From Thermoflexus sp042408815 (lineage in GTDB: Bacteria; Chloroflexota; Anaerolineae; Thermoflexales; Thermoflexaceae): DNA of 64,000 nucleotides. The position numbers and the translations under genes were made by a program. Where the stretch lies: NCBI RefSeq assembly GCF_042408815.1, contig NZ_JBHOQR010000023.1, positions 62,001 through 126,000 on the forward strand, in the 5' to 3' direction. Shown in pieces: positions 9,800 to 19,825 of this stretch. Within the stretch, counting starts at the first letter, position 1; each line of letters opens with the position of its first letter. The notes beneath the pieces were generated by a model. The model saw nothing but the letters and a program-made list of their open reading frames with translations. It searched no databases and was not told the origin of the DNA.

Positions 9800-12311
9800 G
9801 GTCGCGCGACGCCATGGGCCGCCGACCCTCCTGTTCACTACGTTATCGGTCGCGCTGACCTGGCCGGTGGCGCTGACAATGTCCTCTTATCTTGAGAACA
9901 ATGGGGACGCCGTGTTGAACGCGTGGACGCTGGGATGGGTGGCGGCTCATCTGCGGCATCCTGCCCAGCTCCCCCACGCGCCCAATTTTTATCCTTACCC
10001 TTACACGCTGTATTTTTCCGAACATCTTATCGGGGCTGCGCTGCTGATCGCGCCGGTGATCGGAATCACGGGCAACCCGGTGCTGGCCTACAATATACTC
10101 TTCCTCTCCGCCTTTGTTCTCTCCGCCGGATCCATGTATGCCCTCGTTTTCTGGATGACAGGGGATCGATCGGCGGCAACGCTGAGCGGAATGCTGTTCG
10201 CCTCCATGACGCTTCGGTTCGGGCCTTCGCCCCAGCTCCAGGTTTTGCTGAATTTCGGGCTCCCACTGGCTCTTCTGTTCTTCCTACGGGCCCTGCGGAC
10301 CGGTCGCTGTCGAGAGGTGGTGGGGTTGGGGGGGGTCTTCACGCTCCAGTTTCTGATCTCGCTCTATCTCGGCCTGTTCACAGCGGTGGGTTTAATCAGC
10401 GTGGGGGCCGAACAGCTTATGCGCAACCCCCGGGTCCGCCGGGTCGTCCTCTGGGGGAGGATCGCCCTCGCCATGGCCGCCGCGGCCGGGCTTCTGCTTC
10501 CGGTCACATGGCCTTACCTAGAGGCGCGCCGCTGGGTGGGAGTGCGGGGGCTAGATCAGCAGGCCCTCTTCGGGGCGCTCAGCTACCTGCTGGTGCCCCA
10601 CGGGCATCTTTATGCCGCGCTCCCACCTTTCCGTGAGGTCCACCGGTATGCTTATGTGGAGACCCTTTTCCCAGGGGTCGTGCCACTGGGGCTGGCCGCC
10701 TATGGCCTTTGGCGGAGCCGCTCCCCCTGGCGCCGGCCCTTCGCCCTGTTGCTGGCCCTGGGATGGGTGTTCTCCCTCGGCCCGGCGCTTCGTCTGCGGC
10801 TGGAGGATCCGCCGCTGATCCCGGCGATGCCTTATGTTCTCCTCTGGCGCTTCTTCCCGGGCTTTCAGGCCATCCGCGTCCCCGCCCGGATATTTGTGCT
10901 GGCCCAGCTGGGCCTGGCCGGGCTGGCCGGTCTTGGCTGGCACACGTGGCGCCCCCGGCGGATCCCTCGAGCTGGGGGGTTTCTCGCCGTGCTGGCCTTG
11001 GCGACTCTAGAAGCCTATCGGGGTCCTTTCCCCCGGTATCCAGCGCCGCAGCCGTTGCCGGATCTGGACCAGCGCCTCGCCAGCCATCGCCCGACAAGCC
11101 CCTTCATTGAGCTCCCCACCCTCCGAACCCTGGACGTGCTGTCCGATGCCGAGACGATGCGCCGGTTGACCCATGCCCAGTTTGCCACCCTGTATCGAGG
11201 GCAACCGACACCCATTGGCTACAGCGGGTTCTTTCCTCCCCTGTTCTGGGAGGTGGCGGATCGCCTCCTGGTCTTCCCTTCCCGCGAGAGTCTGGCTTTT
11301 TTGGAAGATCTGGGCGTGCGGGCTGTTCTGGTTCGAACCGATGGCTGGGCTCCGGGGGAGCGGGAGGCCCTGGAGGCCCGCTGGGCGTTGTTCCGGGATT
11401 TCTTCGAGAAGGAGGCGGAAACGCCCGCTGGGACGCTCTACCGGATACGGGAGCGCCCCCGGTCCACGGTTGGGGGAATCGACGTCGCCGGCGTACGCGT
11501 GGGGGATCGGGTCTGGATCTTCCTGAATCTCCCACGGGGCGCGTGGCCATGGCGGATCTCCATCACACCCGGTCGCTATCGACTGGAGATCACTCCGCTG
11601 AACCGCGCGAGCGTCCCGCCCTCTTATGTCCTGGAGGGAGCTCTCCCGCGCGTTCTGCCGTTCTACTTGGAGAAGTTGCCCATCGGGGTTCTCCCCCTGC
11701 CGGCAGACATCCAGGCGTTCAGAGTGGAGGGCTGGGTGGAGGGAGGGGACAGCGGGCGGCTGGCGCTTCCTCCGGCCCGGCTTATCCCCCTCCGGCGCGT
11801 GGTCTTTCTGGAGGAACCTTCATCCGCCCTTCCGGCCACCTATCGCATGCCCCTGATCGAATTCCAGAACGGCATCATCCTGGGGGCGATCGTCCTGAGT
11901 GGAGAGGCCTTCTGTCCGGGCGAGGCGCTTGAGTTCACCATGCTCTGGAACGTGGGGGATGTGCAGGCCTTTCGGGCTCAGGAGCATGTGCCCGTAGTGT
12001 TTCTCCACCTTCACGATCGAGGAGGCCGGATGGTGGGAGGTCGGGATCTGCCCCTTGATTTCGGAACCAAATCCTTCCGCGAATGGGGGCCGGGAGAGGT
12101 GATCGCTCAAGGGTATCGGGTGACTCTTCCGCCCGATCTGCCTCCTGGCCTGGCCTCCATGGTGGTTGGGCTCTACCCGCTGGGTCAGCCGGAGCCAGGG
12201 AGCCGCTGGCCAATCCGATCGGCCCGCGCGCCGCTCTGGGAGTATGCCGCGGCGGTAGGGGCAACCGTCGAGATCCTTCCGAGTCCCTGTCGGATCCTGG
12301 AGGGGCGCTGA
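9759..12311 (+). CDS. Large membrane protein, GT-C like, array member 4
   Basis: The open frame begins further upstream at 9555, but ATG at 9759 (residues MAKWWIFWTS) directly precedes the first helix and gives 850 residues. The start therefore lies inside the end of the preceding gene. The acidic first-loop motif is NNGDAVLNAWTLGW, followed by FYPYPYTLYFSEHLIGA. This layout is shared with the gene at 17697 and differs from classical GT39. Hydrophobic segments extend to roughly residue 420. The C-terminal half is soluble and ends in a module with VVFLHLHDRGGR, PPDLPPGLASMVVGLY and TVEILP. The function is inferred from family shape only: an uncharacterised polytopic protein, probably glycosyl transfer. 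Confidence 0.72.
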   Translation: MAKWWIFWTSRFAEVARRHGPPTLLFTTLSVALTWPVALTMSSYLENNGDAVLNAWTLGWVAAHLRHPAQLPHAPNFYPYPYTLYFSEHLIGAALLIAPVIGITGNPVLAYNILFLSAFVLSAGSMYALVFWMTGDRSAATLSGMLFASMTLRFGPSPQLQVLLNFGLPLALLFFLRALRTGRCREVVGLGGVFTLQFLISLYLGLFTAVGLISVGAEQLMRNPRVRRVVLWGRIALAMAAAAGLLLPVTWPYLEARRWVGVRGLDQQALFGALSYLLVPHGHLYAALPPFREVHRYAYVETLFPGVVPLGLAAYGLWRSRSPWRRPFALLLALGWVFSLGPALRLRLEDPPLIPAMPYVLLWRFFPGFQAIRVPARIFVLAQLGLAGLAGLGWHTWRPRRIPRAGGFLAVLALATLEAYRGPFPRYPAPQPLPDLDQRLASHRPTSPFIELPTLRTLDVLSDAETMRRLTHAQFATLYRGQPTPIGYSGFFPPLFWEVADRLLVFPSRESLAFLEDLGVRAVLVRTDGWAPGEREALEARWALFRDFFEKEAETPAGTLYRIRERPRSTVGGIDVAGVRVGDRVWIFLNLPRGAWPWRISITPGRYRLEITPLNRASVPPSYVLEGALPRVLPFYLEKLPIGVLPLPADIQAFRVEGWVEGGDSGRLALPPARLIPLRRVVFLEEPSSALPATYRMPLIEFQNGIILGAIVLSGEAFCPGEALEFTMLWNVGDVQAFRAQEHVPVVFLHLHDRGGRMVGGRDLPLDFGTKSFREWGPGEVIAQGYRVTLPPDLPPGLASMVVGLYPLGQPEPGSRWPIRSARAPLWEYAAAVGATVEILPSPCRILEGR

Positions 12312-12312
12312 G

Positions 12313-14988
12313 ATGGTGCGGGAGCGGGGCTTCTGGCTGATGATGCTGGGTCTCCTGATGCTGGTGGAGCCGATGATCCGTCCTGGCCTGCCCCCCACGG
12401 AGGATGGGGTGATCCACGCCTATCGGGTTTTGGAGATGGAGCGCCTCTGGCGGGCCGGAGTTTTTTACTCCCGCTGGGCGCCGGATCTGGCCTTCGGCCT
12501 GGGCACGCCGCTCTTTCACTTCCTTGGGCCGCTCTTCCCATGGCTGGGAGCCCTGGGGAGGTGGATAGGGCTTCCACTGGAGCTCAGCATCAAGATCCCC
12601 CTGGCCGGTCTGTTGCTGCTGGGGAGTGCGGGGGTCTACGGGCTGGCGCGTCTTTGGGGCCTTTCGGAGCCGGCCAGCCTCATATCAGGTCTCGCCTTCG
12701 CCAGCGCCCCCTTTCGGGTGCGGGAGCTCTACGGGCAGGGCGACTACCCTCAGTATCTGGCGACCAGTCTACTGCCATGGGCTCTGTTCGCCCTTCACCG
12801 TGTGCTGCGGGAGGGAAGGGGGAGCTGGCGCTTTGCTGCCGCATGGACGATCGCATGGCTTCCTTTAAGCCATAACATCAGCGCCCTCTTGAGCGCCCCG
12901 ATCCTTCTCGGATACAGCTTGCTGGTCATTGGGATGGAGGGGATGTCCTGGCGTCGTATCCTCCGCATCCTGCATGTTCTGGCGATTAGCGCCGGCCTGG
13001 CCGCTTTCTTCGTGTTGCCGGCTTTGGCTGATCGTTCCCTCGTGCATTTGGATCGATTGCTCCAAGGGGAGTATGACTTCCGGAAACATTTCGTAGATCT
13101 GGGGACGCTGCTCTCCATGCCGCCCCTTTGGGATGATCGGCTGGGGAATCGACGGATGATCCTGACCCTGGGACTCCACCAGGTGCTCCTCTCGTTGCCG
13201 GCCTTGTGCGGGCTGGCCCGGTCGGATCAACGACGGGCGCTGACCCTCGGTTGCGCGGGAGGACTGGCGGGGATGATCGCGATGATGCTTCCCGTCTCCC
13301 GGCCGGTATGGGAAGCGATCCCCCTGCTGGCCTATGCGGAGTTCCCATGGCGATGGCTCGGGATCGCCGCGCTTCCCCTGGCGCTGTTGGTTGGCCTCGC
13401 TGTGGACGCCATGCCCCCTCGCTGGCGGGACGGGGCTGCTCTCCTCTTCTCTATGCTTCTAATCGCTGGAATCCTGGGGCTGCTCTACAACGGAGGCACA
13501 CCGGTTCGTCTGATTCGGCCGACCCTGGCCGATCTCCACGCTTACGAGCGCCGGCATCGCTATCCCGGCCTGACCAGTGTAGGAGAGCTCTTCCCGCGAT
13601 GGGTGCATGGCGAGATCGAAAGCTCCTCCCTGGAGGCCGCTGATCTGGAAAGCCAGGAGCCGATCCGACTGGATCTGAGCAGTTTGCCACCGGGCGCAGA
13701 CGTCCGTGTCCTCCATTTGGGCGCGCTGGATCAGCGCTATCAGGTGGTGCTCCCGGTGGGGGTTGATCTCCGGTTTGAGGTCCTGGCTTTCCCTGGATGG
13801 ACGGTGCGGATGGACGGGCGGCCGGCCGTTACGTGGGCGGAGGCCGGAACCGGGAGATTGCGGGCCGAGATCCCCCCGGGGTCCCATGAGATCCGCCTCC
13901 GGTTTGAGCCGCTGCTCCACTGGCGGCTCCTGGAGCTGTTCTCCGCCGGGCTGGCGGCATTGGGCGTCTGGCGGTGGGTGTTCCCATCGTGTGGGAGGAT
14001 CCTTCGGCGAATGCCTTCAATCCTCCGCCGGGCCGTGGCTTTTCCCGGATCTGTGGGGGCAGGCTGGCGTTCATGGTCGGTGGGCCAGCGTGCGATGGCC
14101 GCTCTCTTCATCGTTGGCCTCATGAGCCAGGCCCCCTATCGACTCTGGAACGCCACCCGCGCGCCGCTGGATCGGCCCCACGGGCCGGCTGCCTATGTGC
14201 AGGCGGATTACGGAGGCCAGATCCGCCTGGTGGGATATCGTCTGGAGCCTCCCCACGTGCCGCCGGGGGGGGAAGCACGGCTGATCCTGTGGTGGCGTCC
14301 CCTCCGGCCTATGGAAGCTCAATACAGCGTGTATGTCCACGCGTATCCGGCCAGCGGAGAGCCCCGTCTGGCTTTCCAGAGCGATCACATGCATCCAGCG
14401 GATGTGCCCACGAACGCCTGGGATGTGGAACGAGTCTATATGGATGACCATCTGCTGCGCGTGCCTCCGGAGATCCCGCCCGGGCTCTACCGGATCCGGG
14501 TGGGCCTGTATGAGCGGCTCCACCCAGAGAGCCGATTGCGGATCGATGGCTCGAGGGAAGATGGGTTCGACCTCCCGACGCTCCTGGTGGTCACCCGCCC
14601 GATCCCCACACTGGCGCAGCCCATTTCCTTTGGGGGAAAGATCCGCCTGGTCGGCATAGAGCTGCCCTCCCATTTAGCGCCGGGGACGCCATGGACCCTG
14701 TGGCTGGCCTTTGAAGCCATATCCCCTATGGAAGCGGACTACACCCTTTTCGTGCATGTGGTCGATGAGAGAGGAGTGCGGAAGGGTCAGCGAGATCTCT
14801 GGCAACCCACCTCGCGCTGGCCGGGGGGAGTCCGCATCCCCATCGCTGTGGAGCTGGAGGGACCCCCTCATCCTGGCCGTTACTTTCTGCGGATCGGGTG
14901 GTATAAATGGCCGGAGATGAGCCATCTGGCTCCGGAGTTCATGGCGGAGACCTTCTATCTTTACCCGGTGCCGATTGAGGTGAGGTGA
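12313..14988 (+). CDS. PTPS-related polytopic membrane protein, array member 5
   Basis: An 891-residue protein whose N-terminus (PPTEDGVIHAYRVLEM, then SRWAPDLAFGLGTPLFHFLG) matches proteins annotated as 6-pyruvoyl-tetrahydropterin-synthase-related membrane proteins. That name is historical, and the topology is GT-C like. About twelve hydrophobic segments run to residue ~395. A YfhO-like soluble part follows (FPGWTVRMDGRP), then one more helix near 600. Two tandem beta modules end the protein, the first with YSVYVHAYPASG (about 670) and the second with YTLFVHVVDERG (about 810). It is a full-length tandem paralogue of the next gene, one base after the preceding stop. The sequence does not decide between enzyme and transporter. 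Confidence 0.78.
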   Translation: MVRERGFWLMMLGLLMLVEPMIRPGLPPTEDGVIHAYRVLEMERLWRAGVFYSRWAPDLAFGLGTPLFHFLGPLFPWLGALGRWIGLPLELSIKIPLAGLLLLGSAGVYGLARLWGLSEPASLISGLAFASAPFRVRELYGQGDYPQYLATSLLPWALFALHRVLREGRGSWRFAAAWTIAWLPLSHNISALLSAPILLGYSLLVIGMEGMSWRRILRILHVLAISAGLAAFFVLPALADRSLVHLDRLLQGEYDFRKHFVDLGTLLSMPPLWDDRLGNRRMILTLGLHQVLLSLPALCGLARSDQRRALTLGCAGGLAGMIAMMLPVSRPVWEAIPLLAYAEFPWRWLGIAALPLALLVGLAVDAMPPRWRDGAALLFSMLLIAGILGLLYNGGTPVRLIRPTLADLHAYERRHRYPGLTSVGELFPRWVHGEIESSSLEAADLESQEPIRLDLSSLPPGADVRVLHLGALDQRYQVVLPVGVDLRFEVLAFPGWTVRMDGRPAVTWAEAGTGRLRAEIPPGSHEIRLRFEPLLHWRLLELFSAGLAALGVWRWVFPSCGRILRRMPSILRRAVAFPGSVGAGWRSWSVGQRAMAALFIVGLMSQAPYRLWNATRAPLDRPHGPAAYVQADYGGQIRLVGYRLEPPHVPPGGEARLILWWRPLRPMEAQYSVYVHAYPASGEPRLAFQSDHMHPADVPTNAWDVERVYMDDHLLRVPPEIPPGLYRIRVGLYERLHPESRLRIDGSREDGFDLPTLLVVTRPIPTLAQPISFGGKIRLVGIELPSHLAPGTPWTLWLAFEAISPMEADYTLFVHVVDERGVRKGQRDLWQPTSRWPGGVRIPIAVELEGPPHPGRYFLRIGWYKWPEMSHLAPEFMAETFYLYPVPIEVR

Positions 14989-14994
14989 GAACGA

Positions 14995-17700
14995 ATGCGA
15001 GGGCTCTGGCGAGAACGAGGCCTCTGGCTGATGGGGATGGGGATGATACCGGTTTGCGGACCGCTGCTGTGGGCCGGCTTCCCCCCCTCCCATGATGGCG
15101 TGTTGCACGTGTATCGCGTCCTGGAGATGGATCGTATGTGGCGCGCGGGGGTGTTCTATCCCCGCTGGGCCCCCGATCTGGTGTCCGGGTTGGGTTATCC
15201 GCTGTTTCATTTTCTGGGCCCGCTGTTCCCCTGGCTGGGCGCGCTGGGGATGCGGCTGGGGCTCGACCTGGAGAGCAGCGTGAAGCTCGTCTTGGCCCTT
15301 CTGGTGGGGTGGGGGGGCGCCGGGGTTTACCGGCTGGCCCGCCGATGGGGGATTCACGAGGTGGGGGCCATGATCGCTGGGCTGGCTTACGTGTACGCCC
15401 CGTTTCGGGTTCGCGAGCTTTACTGGCAGGGGGACTTCCCGCAGTATCTGGCCCTGAGTTGGCTCCCCTGGGCCATGGATGCCCTCCATGGATATTTGCA
15501 GGAAGGGGGATGGGCCCAGCGCTGGAAAGCCGGGGTCGCCTATAGCCTGCTCCTGCTCAGCCACAACATCACGGCCATGCTGGGCACTATCGCCCTTCTC
15601 GGCTACGGCGTTCTGGTCTGGGTGACAGAACGCCCTCCACGCCGGCGGTTATGGGGAGCCCTGTGGGCCTTCGGGCTGGGGGTGGGGCTGGCGGCATTCT
15701 TCGTGGTTCCGGCCCTGCGCGATCGCCCGTTGGTTCACCTGGATCGCCTGCTGCAGGGCCACTTTGATTTCCGAAAGCACTTCCTCGGGTTGGATCGCTT
15801 GCTCTCCTTCGTGCCCATGCAGGATCAGAGCATGGGCAATCCCGAGGAGGTGCTGACCCTGGGTGCCCATCAGGTTCTGCTGGCCGCCACGGCCCTTCTC
15901 GGCTGGAGGAAATGGACCCGCCCGCACCGGATCCTGGCAGCCGGGGCCGGGCTGAGCGGGCTGGGGATGATCGGGCTCATGACGGCGCCCTCCCGCCCCT
16001 TGTGGGAGCATTTGCCGTTGCTCGCCTATTCAGAGTTCCCGTGGCGCTGGCTGGGCATCGCGGGGCTCCCCATCGCCTTGCTGATCGGATTGGGGATGGA
16101 GGGGTTGCGGCGATCCGGATGGCGGGCCATGGGAGCGGCCATCGCCGGGCTGGCTCTGATGCTGGGCGTTGCGCCGCTGCTGTATCCCTTCGGGCGGTTT
16201 ACCGTTCTCCGCCAGGCGACCTTGGCGGATTTGCAGGCCTTCGATCGAGCAGCGGGCCTGATTGGCCTCACCAGTGTGGGCGAGCTCCTGCCTCGCACGG
16301 TGCTCGCTCGGGAGATCCCCCCCTCTCCCCTGGAAGAGGCCTACCGCCGGGGCGAGGAGCCGGTTCGCCTGGATTCCGCCTCGCTTCCCCCTGGCGCGAC
16401 GGCCCGTCCGCTCTCCCTGGGCCCGCTGGATCAGCGTTTCCGGGTCGATCTTCCGGTGGATGCCACATTGCGGTTCTGGGTCTTTGCATTCCCGGGCTGG
16501 CAGGTCCAGGTGGATGGGCGTCCGGTTCCCGTGGGGGCAATCGGGGAGCTGGGTCTGCTTCATGCTGCCGTCCCTGCTGGAAGCCATGAGATCCGGTTGT
16601 GTTTTTGCGGCCGATGGGACTGGCAGTTGCTGGAGCTGTTCTCGCTGGGACTTGGGCTGGCCGGCCTCGGCCAGTGGTGGGCTCGCTGCGTTCGTTCCCG
16701 ACCGCAAGCGGTAGCCTCGATCTCTCCCCGCGCTCTCTCCCAGAGGGAAGGGATGGCCCTGGCCGCCTTCTGGGCCCTGATCCTGGGCGTGAAGTTTCTC
16801 TATGTGGATCCTCACACCCGCTGGTTTCGTCCGCGGTCTGATCCAGATCATCCCCCGGGCATGCGCGAGCGGGCGGATGTCGACTTCGGCGGCCGCATTC
16901 GTCTGCTGGGCTATGCGGCCTCCCCCCCCGTATGGGTGATAGAACCGGGAGAGCGCCTGGTCCTAACCCTGTGGTGGCGCGGGCTGCAGGAGATGAACAC
17001 GCAATACAGCGTTTACGTGCATGGGTTGGAGGCCCTTCCGCCCTACCGGTTGCAGTTCCAGAGCGATCACATGCATCCGGGGGACATGCCTACCACGGCA
17101 TCCCCGTGGCGAGAGGAGCGGTATATTCGGGATGTCCACGTCATTCGGATCCCAGCGGATCTTCCCCCCGGGCCTTATCGGTTAAAGGTGGGATTATATG
17201 AGAAAGATCACCCTGAGCAAACCCTTTCGGTGGATGGCTCTGGGGAAAACGGATATATGCTCCCGCATGTCCTGCTGATCAACCGGCCGATGCCGCCCGC
17301 CGCCCGCCTGCCGGAGCCGATCTCCTTTGGAGGGGTTCTCCGCTTGGTCGGCGCAGAGCTACCGACGAAGATTCCCAGGGGCCAGCCGTGGCGGCTCTGG
17401 TTTTACTGGGAGGCAGTGCGTCCCATCGATCGCTCCTATACGTTCTTCGTTCATCGAACGGATGAAAGCGGAGCGGTTCGAGGGCAGCGGGATGCTCCGC
17501 CCTATTCCGGCGCATTCGAAACCTTCCGCTGGCCTCCGGGAATCATTATCGCCATCCCGGTTGATCTGGAAGGGATCGATCATGCAGGTTGGTATCATCT
17601 CCGAATCGGCTGGTATGAATGGCCCTCGCTGGCGCATCTGAACCTTCCTTCTGGGGAGACTGCCTATATCCTTCCCCATCCGATCGAGGTGAGCCCGTGA
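14995..17700 (+). CDS. PTPS-related polytopic membrane protein, array member 6 (tandem paralogue)
   Basis: A 901-residue protein that aligns by eye with the previous one from end to end. PPSHDGVLHVYRVLEM, HLDRLLQG-x2-DFRKHF, GLTSVGEL and QSDHMHP recur at matching positions, so the pair arose by gene duplication followed by marked divergence. It has the same plan: polytopic half, FPGWQVQVDGRP domain, then two C-terminal modules (YSVYVHGLEAL and YTFFVHRTDESG). It starts six bases after the preceding stop. GTG of the next gene overlaps its TGA. Confidence 0.78.
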   Translation: MRGLWRERGLWLMGMGMIPVCGPLLWAGFPPSHDGVLHVYRVLEMDRMWRAGVFYPRWAPDLVSGLGYPLFHFLGPLFPWLGALGMRLGLDLESSVKLVLALLVGWGGAGVYRLARRWGIHEVGAMIAGLAYVYAPFRVRELYWQGDFPQYLALSWLPWAMDALHGYLQEGGWAQRWKAGVAYSLLLLSHNITAMLGTIALLGYGVLVWVTERPPRRRLWGALWAFGLGVGLAAFFVVPALRDRPLVHLDRLLQGHFDFRKHFLGLDRLLSFVPMQDQSMGNPEEVLTLGAHQVLLAATALLGWRKWTRPHRILAAGAGLSGLGMIGLMTAPSRPLWEHLPLLAYSEFPWRWLGIAGLPIALLIGLGMEGLRRSGWRAMGAAIAGLALMLGVAPLLYPFGRFTVLRQATLADLQAFDRAAGLIGLTSVGELLPRTVLAREIPPSPLEEAYRRGEEPVRLDSASLPPGATARPLSLGPLDQRFRVDLPVDATLRFWVFAFPGWQVQVDGRPVPVGAIGELGLLHAAVPAGSHEIRLCFCGRWDWQLLELFSLGLGLAGLGQWWARCVRSRPQAVASISPRALSQREGMALAAFWALILGVKFLYVDPHTRWFRPRSDPDHPPGMRERADVDFGGRIRLLGYAASPPVWVIEPGERLVLTLWWRGLQEMNTQYSVYVHGLEALPPYRLQFQSDHMHPGDMPTTASPWREERYIRDVHVIRIPADLPPGPYRLKVGLYEKDHPEQTLSVDGSGENGYMLPHVLLINRPMPPAARLPEPISFGGVLRLVGAELPTKIPRGQPWRLWFYWEAVRPIDRSYTFFVHRTDESGAVRGQRDAPPYSGAFETFRWPPGIIIAIPVDLEGIDHAGWYHLRIGWYEWPSLAHLNLPSGETAYILPHPIEVSP

Positions 17701-19796
17701 AGCGGCGCGCCTTCCTCCAGGACGGAACCATCGCCCTGGCCTATGCCCTCTGGTCCATCCTGCTGACTGCTCCGCTCATCTTTCGAATGGCGGATGCCCT
17801 TCCTCAGGACCTGGGGGATCCCCTGCTGAATACGTGGATCCTGGCCTGGGAAACCCGGGCGCTGGTGGAGCGCCCCGGCGCTTTCTTCGACGCGCCGATC
17901 TTTTATCCGCATCGCGGGACGCTGGCGTATTCCGAGCCCCTGCTGGGGATCCTGCCCTTTGCCTTCCCCTTCATACTGGGAACGGGGATCCCGGCCCTGG
18001 GCTACAATATGGCCTTCCTATTCTCTTTCTGGATCGCCGCCTTGGGGATGGCGCGGCTGGTGCGGGCGTGGGGCGGAAGCCGTCGGGCGGCGTTTGTCGC
18101 CGGGTGGCTGTTCGCCGCAGCCCCCTATCGCTTCGCCCACCTGATGCATCTGCAGCTGCTCTACGCCGGATGGATCCCGATAGCCATGGCCGCGCTGATC
18201 CGATACCTGCGGCGGCCCACGTGGCGGCGGGTGTTCGACCTGTTGCTTTCTCTCCTTCTGATGATGCTCTCCAGCTGGCATCTCGCGGTGTTCGGTGGCC
18301 TCGCCCTCGCCTTCCTGGGCCTCTGGGGTCTCCGGGAGCAGCCTCTCCTCCCGCCGGCCCTGAAAAAGATGGCCCTCGTGATCCTCCTGGGGGGTCTTCT
18401 CATCGGGAGTATCGCCGTGCCTTACTTCCGGGTGGCCCCCGAGCTGGCCCGTCATCGGGATCTGCAGCTGGCCCAGGAGTTCGCCGCATGGCCCATCGAC
18501 GGGCTGGCCGCCGCTCCGCTCCTGCGGATCCTGGGGCCGCTCACGGCCCCTTTCCGCATCCCCGGACACACCACCCATGAGGTGCAGCTGTATCCGGGCC
18601 TGGCTCCCCTCCTGATGGCCGCCATCGCCCTTCGAGCGTCATCGCGCGGGTGGGCGCGTGCCCTCCAGCGGATGGCGTGGGTCTGCCTGGGGTTAGGCGC
18701 TGCGATGGCTCTGGGCCCTCGCTGGACCCTGGGCCCGATCATCCTCCCGGGCCTTTACACCGGCATGGCCACCCTCTTCCCCGGCGTCACACTGATCCGA
18801 GCCATCGCACGTTGGTTCCTGCTGGCGCTGATCGGCCTGCACGGGCTGGCCGGGATTGGCCTCGCAGAGGCGTTTCGATCTCTCCGGAGGAGGGCCATGC
18901 CCCTTGCCCTCGGGATCCTCGGCCTGGGCATCCTGGAGGCCTGGGCGGTCCCCCTCCCGCTGGCGCCCCTTCCCCGGCCGTCGGCGCTGCCGCCAGTCTA
19001 CCGCTGGCTGGCCCAGCAGCCTGGGACATTCGCTGTCGTGGAACTGCCCGTCTTGCTCCCTCTGGATGCCGATGAAACGATGCGTATGTATGCCGCGTTG
19101 GTCCACGGCAAGCCCCTGATCATTGCCTACAGCGGATATATCCCGCCGGATATCCGGGAGCTGCGGGAGCGGTTGCGGACCTTCCCGAGTCGGGAAGCCC
19201 GGGAAGCGCTTGCTGCCCTGCGCGCCATCGGCGTGCGCTATGTGCTGGTGGACGAGAGCAAGCCGGAGCTTCATGGATTTTCCACCACAGGGATTTGCGA
19301 GGTGTCTCGAGATCCGCACTTCATGCCGGTGATCCGTATGGAGCCCTACTGGGTGTTCGAGCTGATCGAGCCATCCCGGAAGTGGGGGGATCCCCCCGAA
19401 TTGCGTTCGATCCGTATTCCCTTCGGGAGGGTGGCCGTCTTGCGGGGCTATGGGGTCCGCTGGCTTTCGGAAACGGAAGCGGAGGTCTGGCTCGAGTGGG
19501 AAGCGGGCACGCAACCGGCCGGCAGCTATTCGATCACCGTGCAGGCTTTTGACAGCGAGAAAGAAAAAATCGCTCAGCATGATGGACCGCCTCTCCATGG
19601 TGGGTATCCTTTTCTCTGCTGGGAGCCCGGGGAGCGGATCATGGATGTTCGAAGGCTATCGGCCGGAGGATTAAGGCAGGCGCGGTGGCTGGGCATCGGG
19701 ATCTACGAGTGGCCTTCCCTGAAGCACCTGCCGGCTCCGTGCGAGGCAGATCGAATCGGCGATCTCATCCTTTTGCCCCTCTCGGGAGGGCCCTGA
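17697..19796 (+). CDS. Large membrane protein, GT-C like, array member 7
   Basis: GTG at 17697 overlaps the upstream stop (GTGA) and starts a 699-residue protein; the frame is open further upstream inside the neighbour, but the coupling makes GTG the likely start. The motif DLGDPLLNTWILAWE and the FYPHRGTLAYSEPLLG segment make it a relative of the protein at 9759. Hydrophobic segments reach residue ~420. A soluble domain with the pattern VVELPVLLPLDADETMRM follows; the 9759 protein has the similar FIELPTLRTLDVLSDAETMR. A single terminal module contains YSITVQAFDSE and ends near LILLPL. Substrate unknown. Confidence 0.74.
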   Translation: MKRRAFLQDGTIALAYALWSILLTAPLIFRMADALPQDLGDPLLNTWILAWETRALVERPGAFFDAPIFYPHRGTLAYSEPLLGILPFAFPFILGTGIPALGYNMAFLFSFWIAALGMARLVRAWGGSRRAAFVAGWLFAAAPYRFAHLMHLQLLYAGWIPIAMAALIRYLRRPTWRRVFDLLLSLLLMMLSSWHLAVFGGLALAFLGLWGLREQPLLPPALKKMALVILLGGLLIGSIAVPYFRVAPELARHRDLQLAQEFAAWPIDGLAAAPLLRILGPLTAPFRIPGHTTHEVQLYPGLAPLLMAAIALRASSRGWARALQRMAWVCLGLGAAMALGPRWTLGPIILPGLYTGMATLFPGVTLIRAIARWFLLALIGLHGLAGIGLAEAFRSLRRRAMPLALGILGLGILEAWAVPLPLAPLPRPSALPPVYRWLAQQPGTFAVVELPVLLPLDADETMRMYAALVHGKPLIIAYSGYIPPDIRELRERLRTFPSREAREALAALRAIGVRYVLVDESKPELHGFSTTGICEVSRDPHFMPVIRMEPYWVFELIEPSRKWGDPPELRSIRIPFGRVAVLRGYGVRWLSETEAEVWLEWEAGTQPAGSYSITVQAFDSEKEKIAQHDGPPLHGGYPFLCWEPGERIMDVRRLSAGGLRQARWLGIGIYEWPSLKHLPAPCEADRIGDLILLPLSGGP

Positions 19797-19825
19797 TCCC
19801 CTCTCAGAGAATGGAGAGGTGGGCG

